Source: Ectopseudomonas oleovorans (lineage in GTDB: Bacteria > Pseudomonadota > Gammaproteobacteria > Pseudomonadales > Pseudomonadaceae). Taken from it: a stretch of 40,693 nt of DNA. The notes beneath the pieces are model-generated. The model saw nothing but the letters and a program-made list of their open reading frames with translations, had not been told where the DNA came from and made no database searches. The translations under genes and the position numbers were made by a program. Location of the stretch: NCBI RefSeq assembly GCF_003052605.1, contig NZ_QASO01000102.1, forward strand, positions 1 to 40,693, given 5' to 3'. Positions 35,360 to 40,693 of this stretch are shown in pieces; position 1 is the first letter of the stretch, and the number at the start of each line of letters is the position of its first letter.

Positions 35360-36637
35360 TTACCGCTCGAGGATTGCGGTCACACCCTGACCGCCTGCCG
35401 CGCAGATGGAGATCAAACCGCGCCCCTCACTGGCCACCGACAGCAGCTTGGCCAAGTTGGCGACGATGCGTCCACCGGTGGCCGCGAACGGGTGACCGGC
35501 AGCCAGCGAGCTGCCCTTGACGTTCATCTTGCTGCGGTCGATGGACCCCAGGGCGGCGTCCAGGCCCAGGCGCTCCTTGCAGTAGTCGGCGTCTTCCCAG
35601 GCCTTGAGCGTGCACAGCACCTGAGCGGCGAAGGCCTCGTGGATCTCGTAGTAGTCAAAGTCCTGCAGGGTCAGGCCATTGCGCGCCAGCAGACGCGGCA
35701 CCGCGTACACCGGTGCCATGAGCAGGCCCTCTTTGCCCTGGACGAAGTCCACCGCCGCCGCTTCGCCATCGCGCAGGTAAGCCAGCACCGGCAAGCCGCG
35801 GGCCTTGGCCCATTCCTCGCTGGCCAGCAGCACCAGCGAGGCGCCATCGGTCAGCGGCGTGGAGTTGGCCGGGGTCAGCGTGCCACGCGGTCCGCGCTCG
35901 AAACAGGGCTTGAGGGTCGCAAGCTTCTCCGCGCTGATGTCCGGGCGCAGGTTCTGGTCGCGGGTGAGGCCGAGAAACGGCGTCATCAGGTCATCGTGCC
36001 AACCCTCGGCGTAGGACGCCGCCAGCTTCAGGTGACTGGCCAGTGCCAGCTGATCCTGCTCGTCACGCGGGATGGCCCAGCGCTGCGCCATCAGCTCGCA
36101 GTGCTCGCCCATCGACAAGCCGGTGCGCGGCTCACCATTACGCGGAATGTGCGGCGCCAGGTGGCGCGGGCGAATCTTCAGCAGGCTCTTGATCCTGTCG
36201 CCGGTGCTCTTGCTGCGATTGGCCTCGAGCAGAATCTGCCGTAGCCCCTCGTTGACGCCGATGGGCGCATCGGAGGTGGTATCGACGCCGCCGGCGATGC
36301 CACAGTCGATCTGCCCAAGAGCGATCTTGTTGGCCACCAGAATCGCCGCTTCCAGGCCGGTGCCGCAGGCCTGCTGCAGGTCGTAGGCCGGCGTCTCCGG
36401 CGCCAGGCGCGAGCCCAGCACGCATTCACGGGTCAGGTTGAAGTCCCGCGAGTGCTTGAGCACGGCACCGGCCACCACCTCACCGAGGCGCTCGCCATGC
36501 AGATTGAAACGCTCCACCAGCCCTTCGAGGGCGCTGGTCAACATCTCCTGATTGCTCGCCCTGGCGTAGACAGTGTTGGAACGGGCGAACGGGATACGAT
36601 TGCCGCCTACGATGGCGACCCGGCGCAACTGGGTCAT
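35360..36637 (-). CDS. Acetyl-CoA C-acyltransferase (thiolase, FadI-like)
   Basis: A 425-residue thiolase. The nucleophile is C91 in the QQACGTGLEA motif. The catalytic histidine is in YYEIHEAFAAQ (the NEAFA motif replaced by HEAFA), with a second His in AAGHPFAATGG. The base C412 is in ICAAGGQG. The length of about 425 and the HEAFA variant are closer to FadI-type long-chain thiolases than to PhaA or AtoB. AAGGAG precedes the ATG at 36637. It is divergent from the FabG-like gene (231-bp gap) and shares a locus with an AraC regulator and a MaoC hydratase. It could act in beta-oxidation or chain elongation; the direction cannot be told. Confidence 0.9.
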   Translation of the reverse strand: MTQLRRVAIVGGNRIPFARSNTVYARASNQEMLTSALEGLVERFNLHGERLGEVVAGAVLKHSRDFNLTRECVLGSRLAPETPAYDLQQACGTGLEAAILVANKIALGQIDCGIAGGVDTTSDAPIGVNEGLRQILLEANRSKSTGDRIKSLLKIRPRHLAPHIPRNGEPRTGLSMGEHCELMAQRWAIPRDEQDQLALASHLKLAASYAEGWHDDLMTPFLGLTRDQNLRPDISAEKLATLKPCFERGPRGTLTPANSTPLTDGASLVLLASEEWAKARGLPVLAYLRDGEAAAVDFVQGKEGLLMAPVYAVPRLLARNGLTLQDFDYYEIHEAFAAQVLCTLKAWEDADYCKERLGLDAALGSIDRSKMNVKGSSLAAGHPFAATGGRIVANLAKLLSVASEGRGLISICAAGGQGVTAILER

Positions 36638-36868
36638 GGGGACTCCTTGCTGGTCGAGAAATCGAAGAAACCTGTGGCGAACTATTGCCCGTCAGCCGGT
36701 TCCCAGAAACATGAGACTGACACTGTAGCCTTCTGGCCGCACAGGCTAAACCTCAAACAGGTACGAACATTGGCCGCCTTGCCGGCATGTGAGGCGACAG
36801 AGTCAATTGCGCTTTGCCAACTGCCGCGTACAGTGGCACGACTTTCGATTCGCCCGCAGGAGCCCTTC

Positions 36869-38224
36869 ATGTCCGACCGTTACCTCGCCTTCGCCAACTC
36901 CCCCACTGGCCGCCGCCTGGTCGGCGCCCTTGGCCTGCCGGCGCCTGTGCGCCTGGAACGCTGGATGGCCGGCCGCGTGCGACCGGTGGACGGCGCCCTG
37001 CTGCTCGGTGGTGAAGGCGAACTGCTCCAGGCCGTGATGCCCTTCGCCAACAAGCTCACCGATCAACTCTTCTCAGCTCGCGACGGCCAGCTCGACCTGC
37101 CCCGCTGGACCGCCGAGCACGGCCCCAAACTCAAGGCGCTGGTATTCGACGCCAGCCACCTGACCCGTTTCGAACAGCTGATCGAGCTGCGCGATTTCTT
37201 CCAGCCCACCTTCAAGGGGTTGGCCAATAGCCCTCGCGTGGTGGTGCTGGGGCGTGCGCCCGAGTCGATCAAAGACCCGATCGCCGCCAGCGTGCAGCGT
37301 TCACTGGAAGGTTTCACCCGCTCGCTGGGCAAGGAAATCCGTCGCGGTGGCAGCGTGCAGTTGCTCTATGTCGGCAAGGGTGGCGAGCAGCAACTGGAAG
37401 GCGCGCTGCGCTTCTTCCTCTCGCCCAAGAGTGCCTATGTTTCTGGCCAAGTGCTGCGCCTGGGCGCCTGCGGCGAACAGGTCAAGGACTGGACGCGCCC
37501 ATTGGCCGGCAAGAAGGCCCTGGTCACCGGCGCCTCGCGCGGCATCGGTGCCGCCATCGCCGAAGTGCTGGCGCGTGACGGCGCCGAGGTGGTGCTGCTC
37601 GATGTACCACAGGCGGCCGATGCGCTGCAGGCGTTGGCCGCGCGCCTGGGTGGGCAGGCGGTGACCCTGGACATCTGCGCCGAGGACGCGCCGCAGCGCC
37701 TGGTCGAGGCGCTGCCCGAGGGCCTGGATATCGTCGTGCACAACGCCGGCATCACCCGCGACAAGACCCTGGCGAAGATGAGCGATGCGTTCTGGAACTC
37801 GGTGATCGACGTCAACCTCAAGGCGCCGCAGGTGCTGACCCAGGCGCTGCTGGACGCCGACAAGCTGCACGACAACGGCCGCGTGGTGCTGATCGCCTCG
37901 ATCAGCGGCATCGCCGGCAACATGGGCCAGACCAACTACGCGGTGAGCAAGGCTGGCGTGATCGGCCTGGCTCAGGCCTGGGCACCGGCCCTGGCGAAGA
38001 AAGGCATCAGCATCAACGCGGTAGCCCCCGGCTTCATCGAAACCCAGATGACCGCCGCCATTCCGCTGGGCATCCGCGAAGCCGGGCGACGGATGAATTC
38101 GATGAGTCAGGGTGGCCTGCCGCAGGACGTCGCCGAAGCCGTGGCCTGGTTCGCCCAACCGGGCTCGGGCGCGGTGACCGCACAGGTGCTGCGCGTGTGT
38201 GGGCAAAGCCTGCTGGGCGCCTGA
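36869..38224 (+). CDS. High-molecular-weight 3-oxoacyl-ACP/CoA reductase (FabG4-type SDR)
   Basis: A 451-residue protein, twice the size of ordinary FabG. Residues 1-205 form the N-terminal flavodoxin-like domain of HMw FabG proteins (MSDRYLAFANSPTGRRLVGA onwards). The C-terminal SDR domain starts near 213 with the NAD(P) motif GASRGIG. NAG (in VHNAGITRD) follows, then the active-site Ser in LIASISGIAGNMGQTNYAVS, Y357 and K361 (YAVSK). ATG 36869, with CAGGAG 6 nt before, gives the family N terminus; an in-frame extension from 36452 would overlap the thiolase and is rejected. It is predicted to reduce 3-ketoacyl-CoA or -ACP to the 3-hydroxy form, which the neighbouring MaoC could dehydrate. 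Confidence 0.9.
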   Translation: MSDRYLAFANSPTGRRLVGALGLPAPVRLERWMAGRVRPVDGALLLGGEGELLQAVMPFANKLTDQLFSARDGQLDLPRWTAEHGPKLKALVFDASHLTRFEQLIELRDFFQPTFKGLANSPRVVVLGRAPESIKDPIAASVQRSLEGFTRSLGKEIRRGGSVQLLYVGKGGEQQLEGALRFFLSPKSAYVSGQVLRLGACGEQVKDWTRPLAGKKALVTGASRGIGAAIAEVLARDGAEVVLLDVPQAADALQALAARLGGQAVTLDICAEDAPQRLVEALPEGLDIVVHNAGITRDKTLAKMSDAFWNSVIDVNLKAPQVLTQALLDADKLHDNGRVVLIASISGIAGNMGQTNYAVSKAGVIGLAQAWAPALAKKGISINAVAPGFIETQMTAAIPLGIREAGRRMNSMSQGGLPQDVAEAVAWFAQPGSGAVTAQVLRVCGQSLLGA

Positions 38225-38234
38225 GACCGTTGCG

Positions 38235-38273
38235 CTGGTGGGCTGAAGCGGATCGCCGCCCGGCCCACCCTAC
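38235..38273. repeat. Half of a GTAGGGTGGGC-type repeat
   Basis: CTGGTGGGCTGAAGCGGATCG then GCCCGGCCCACCCTAC, the same sequence as part of the hairpins at 10492-10712 (AAGCGGATCGCCGCCCGG). It lies 11 nt after the fabG stop. Confidence 0.7.
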
Positions 38274-38291
38274 GGTCACGAGTAACTATGT

Positions 38292-38338
38292 GTGGGAGGC
38301 GCTTCAGCGGCGACGGTCGCGGCTAAAGCCCCTCCCAC
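38292..38338. repeat. Inverted repeat GTGGGAGGCGCTTCAGC type
   Basis: GTGGGAGGCGCTTCAGC at the left and GGCTAAAGCCCCTCCCAC at the right are complementary with a mismatch block. It is followed closely by the 3' end of the AraC-like gene and may serve as a convergent stem-loop. Confidence 0.65.
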
Positions 38339-38347
38339 AGGATGGCA

Positions 38348-39340
38348 TCAACCTTTGCCGCGCTTGCGAAACTCCACCGGCGTTTCCCCGACCCAGCGCT
38401 TGAACGCGCGATAGAAAGTGCTCGGCTCGGAGAAGCCGGTGCGCTCGACTATCACTTCGATGCGCTCGTCGGTCTTGAGCAGCAGCTCCTTGGCCAGGCG
38501 ACAGCGGTAGTCGGTGATCAGGTCGTTGAAGCGCACCCCAGCCATGGCCAGGCGCTCGCGCAAGCGCCGCGCCGGCATGTTCAAGCGCGCTGCCACCTGT
38601 TCCAGGGTGGCGCCGCCATTGACCAACAACTCGGCGATCAGCTCGCGCACCTGGCGCACCAGGTCCAGCCTCTCCACTTCCGCCAATTGCCGCCGCGCCA
38701 GCGACTCGTGCATGCGCAGCAATTCCGGGGCGGCGTGGCGCGAAGCCTTGTCCAGTACCGCAGCGTCGAACAGTAGCGCGCAGTCCTCGGCGCCGAGGCG
38801 CACCGGGCAGCCGTAAACCGCTTGGTAGCGTTCCGCGGGCGCGCCCTCGGCATGTATGAAACGCACTTCACGCGGGCGGAAATCGTTTTCGGTCAAGGCC
38901 GCGAACAGACGGTTCACCGCCCCCGCCAACATCTCCGGAAAATGCCGCGGCGTGTCGGCCTCCACGCCCAGCGTCAGCACGGCCATATCGCCGTCCACGT
39001 CCAGACGCGCGCTGAGGGTGTCGGAGAGCAGGCGCACGTAGCGCAGCGCGTGGCGCAGGCCAACGCCAAAGGTTTCGCTGGAGAGAAACAGGTATTCCAG
39101 AAGCAGGCCATGGAAGGCGGGCAGGTGCTGGGCCAGGTACAGGCCGACGTGCTCCTCGCCGCACTCTTCGCTGGCAGCCTTCCAGAACGCGGCCTGGGCC
39201 GCATGGGGAAAGCGGCCAGCCGGAAGGCCGCCAGGAGGCAGGCCAACGCGCACCAGCACGCGGTCAGGGTCGGTTCCACTGGCACGCAGGGCATCGATTA
39301 CCGGGCGCATCAGCGCCACATCGTCGGTCAGATCACGCAT
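38348..39340 (-). CDS. AraC family transcriptional regulator
   Basis: A 330-residue regulator with an N-terminal Arabinose_bd-type domain (PF12625-like; FHGLLLEYLFLSSETFGVGL and YRQAVYGCPV-like segments) and a C-terminal pair of HTH motifs (TLEQVAARLNMPARRLRERL and ERTGFSEPSTFYRAFKRWVG, then TPVEFRK). This architecture is found in regulators of lipid and virulence genes such as OruR/VqsM-like proteins. CAGGAA precedes the ATG at 39340. It lies between fabG (convergent) and maoC (divergent), so it may control these acyl-metabolism genes; inference. Confidence 0.9.
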   Translation of the reverse strand: MRDLTDDVALMRPVIDALRASGTDPDRVLVRVGLPPGGLPAGRFPHAAQAAFWKAASEECGEEHVGLYLAQHLPAFHGLLLEYLFLSSETFGVGLRHALRYVRLLSDTLSARLDVDGDMAVLTLGVEADTPRHFPEMLAGAVNRLFAALTENDFRPREVRFIHAEGAPAERYQAVYGCPVRLGAEDCALLFDAAVLDKASRHAAPELLRMHESLARRQLAEVERLDLVRQVRELIAELLVNGGATLEQVAARLNMPARRLRERLAMAGVRFNDLITDYRCRLAKELLLKTDERIEVIVERTGFSEPSTFYRAFKRWVGETPVEFRKRGKG

Positions 39341-39529
39341 GATTCCTGCTGTTCTTCTTATTAGTGAGCATTTTTCGTGAACGGCGCCATCTTAGGGGCA
39401 GCGAGCCGCCGCGCGCAAACCACGTCGCAGACCAATTGGCTAGCCTGCGCACACGCCGGGCAGAACAGCCAATGCCAGCGTGGGTCTGAGGGTTAAGCTG
39501 CAGTCATTCATTCGCCAAGGAGTTCGCCA

Positions 39530-40387
39530 ATGGCCATCGACTGGCTCGATCTCGACACACCACCGGCCCTGCCCGGCCTGTTCCTGCGCGCAGCGCTGCG
39601 CCGCAAGGTGACTGGCCGCCAGCTTCCCAACCTCGGCCTGCGCTGCCGTGTGGAGGTGGAGCCGCAGCACCTGGCGCGCTATCGCCAGGTCTGCGCCATC
39701 GCAGACAGCCCGTACCTGCCACCGGTCTATCCGCATGTGCTGGCCTTCAGTCTGCAGATGAAGTTGCTCACCGACCGCCGCTTTCCGTTCCCGCTGCTGG
39801 GCCTCGTGCATCTGGAAAATCGTATCCGCGTGCTGCGCCCACTGGGCGGGCTGGGGCCGTTCCAGATCAGCGTGCAGGTCACCGACCTGCAACCGCACGA
39901 CAAGGGCGCCACCTTCAGCCTGATCACCCGTTTGGAAGATCAGCTCGGCCTGCTCTGGGAAGGTGACAGCCGCATTCTCTGCCGCGCCCTGCGTCTCGAA
40001 GGGCAGGCGCCACTGCGCGCCGAACAGCCGCCGCTGGAGCTGACGCCACTGGCCGACTGGGGCGCGCCCGCCGATACCGGCCGGCGCTACGCGCGCGTGG
40101 CCGGCGACTACAACCCGATCCACCTGTACGCCGCAACGGCACGCCTGTTCGGCTTCCCGCGTGCGATCGCCCATGGCCTGTGGAACAAAGCGCGCAGCCT
40201 GGCGGCCCTGCATGCACATCTGCCGCAGGCCGGCTACGTGGTCGAGGTGCGGTTCCAGAAGCCGGTGCTGCTGCCCACCCACGTTGCCCTGCAGGCCAGC
40301 GAGCCTGGCGCCAGCGGTCAGTTCCGCCTGATCGGCGAAGGCGACACCCCGCATATGGCCGGTAGCTGGCAGCCGTTGACTGTCTGA
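39530..40387 (+). CDS. MaoC-like (R)-specific hydratase/dehydratase
   Basis: A 285-residue double-hotdog protein. The C-terminal hydratase motif is RYARVAGDYNPIHLY, with D193 and H198 the expected catalytic pair, followed by AIAHGLWNKARSLAAL. The N-terminal half (YPHVLAFSLQMKLLTDRRFP and LGLVHLENRIRVL) is the degenerate first hotdog. AAGGAG precedes the ATG by 8 nt. It is divergent from the araC gene. With the thiolase and HMw FabG nearby, it suggests a set for (R)-3-hydroxyacyl-CoA metabolism; inference. Confidence 0.9.
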   Translation: MAIDWLDLDTPPALPGLFLRAALRRKVTGRQLPNLGLRCRVEVEPQHLARYRQVCAIADSPYLPPVYPHVLAFSLQMKLLTDRRFPFPLLGLVHLENRIRVLRPLGGLGPFQISVQVTDLQPHDKGATFSLITRLEDQLGLLWEGDSRILCRALRLEGQAPLRAEQPPLELTPLADWGAPADTGRRYARVAGDYNPIHLYAATARLFGFPRAIAHGLWNKARSLAALHAHLPQAGYVVEVRFQKPVLLPTHVALQASEPGASGQFRLIGEGDTPHMAGSWQPLTV

Positions 40388-40693
40388 TGTAGTCCGATGT
40401 TATCCGGGAGCTGATATCGAGAACATCCGCCCCGGATTACATCCGTATATGGACTCCTCCCGTTTTGCCAGTGAAATAATCTGCCTCTGAACCTAGGTAC
40501 GACTGCTTCCGTATATTCGACTTCTGATAAGGCGTTAGCCTTGAGCCATGATGAATTTCGCTCCTGTGCGCCTAACCGGGCTAGCGGCCTTGCAAAGCAG
40601 AGGGCCGATGGATGCAGCAGGTTACACACAGGTCGGTGCGACCGGTTCGTCATCAGTTCATGTCACTGTGCAATCGAGTGGATCTCTACTACG
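40388..40693. other. Window end without a supported gene
   Basis: A 306-bp stretch after maoC. It has an imperfect stem between GATGTTATCCGGG (40396) and CCCCGGATTACATC (40430-40443), possibly a terminator-like hairpin without a T run. I see no coding region or RNA gene that stands out. Confidence 0.5.

Noticed and set aside
36452..36868. N-terminal extension of the FabG-like gene
   Set aside because: It would overlap the thiolase coding region on the other strand; ATG 36869 has a good ribosome site and family N terminus.
40531..40576. attC-like pair GGCGTTAGCC and GCGCCTAAC
   Set aside because: The order of GTTAG and CTAAC is the reverse of a real attC (which begins RYYYAAC and ends GTTRRRY) on both strands.
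40318..40653. 111-codon minus-strand open frame at the right edge
   Set aside because: It overlaps the certain 3' end of maoC and has no recognisable protein features.

Overview
The window looks like a chromosomal segment of a high-GC gammaproteobacterium of the genus Pseudomonas. The grounds are a type IV pilus pilA/pilBCD locus, a MorA-like and a MapZ-like cyclic-di-GMP protein, a cyanide-insensitive (cioAB-type) quinol oxidase, a conserved ndh neighbourhood and very many GTAG-headed REP-type repeats. From memory, several blocks follow the P. aeruginosa PAO1 gene order (pilA to ndh; ettA, morA, glyA, mapZ, radA; thiolase, fabG, araC), but here they are joined into one stretch. The genus is an inference from protein content; the species is not determined.

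Layout. 1-600: the 5' end of a REP-associated tyrosine transposase, REP sequences and a broken MNT-type nucleotidyltransferase. 726-5251: pilA, divergent from pilBCD, with a sigma-54-like promoter facing each way. 5548-6347: coaE-yacG. 6511-7522: a small conserved protein and a CbiM-like permease. 7733-10470: DUF1780, MOSC, DUF3094 and ndh. 10413-10712: a duplicated ndh 3' end with REP-like hairpins. 10894-11136: tRNA-Lys, tRNA-Pro and tRNA-Asn with a promoter. 11343-14006: a DUF1631 protein plus a PilZ protein. 14446-16110: ettA. 16562-20767: morA. 20903-22156: glyA. 22361-25729: DUF3015, mapZ, a 48-residue ORF, radA and a GNAT. 25991-26586: two YdcH-like proteins. 26827-29997: a CNNM/CBS protein, a ferredoxin-NADP reductase and rlmG. 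30003-34940 (minus strand): cioA, cioB, a DUF2474 peptide and a decayed TldD/PmbA-like gene pair. 35360-40387: thiolase, high-molecular-weight FabG, an AraC regulator and a MaoC hydratase, which look like one fatty-acyl metabolism locus.

How the genes fit together. The pilus genes, the PilZ proteins, MapZ and the dual GGDEF/EAL protein MorA point to surface motility and c-di-GMP control. ndh, cioAB and the reductase belong to electron transfer, and cioA has a perfect ANR/FNR-type box upstream. coaE, glyA, rlmG, ettA, radA and the tRNAs are housekeeping genes.

The most unusual content is between genes: a three-copy family of 148-191 bp hairpin elements, two of which end on the stop codon of the neighbouring gene; a REP-like repeat that supplies the ettA stop codon; the duplicated ndh tail with an inverted internal hairpin; and the TldD-like pair, which has lost its catalytic segment in one gene and gained an amber codon in the other. 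I did not find a clearly new multi-gene system, CRISPR array, prophage or complete IS.
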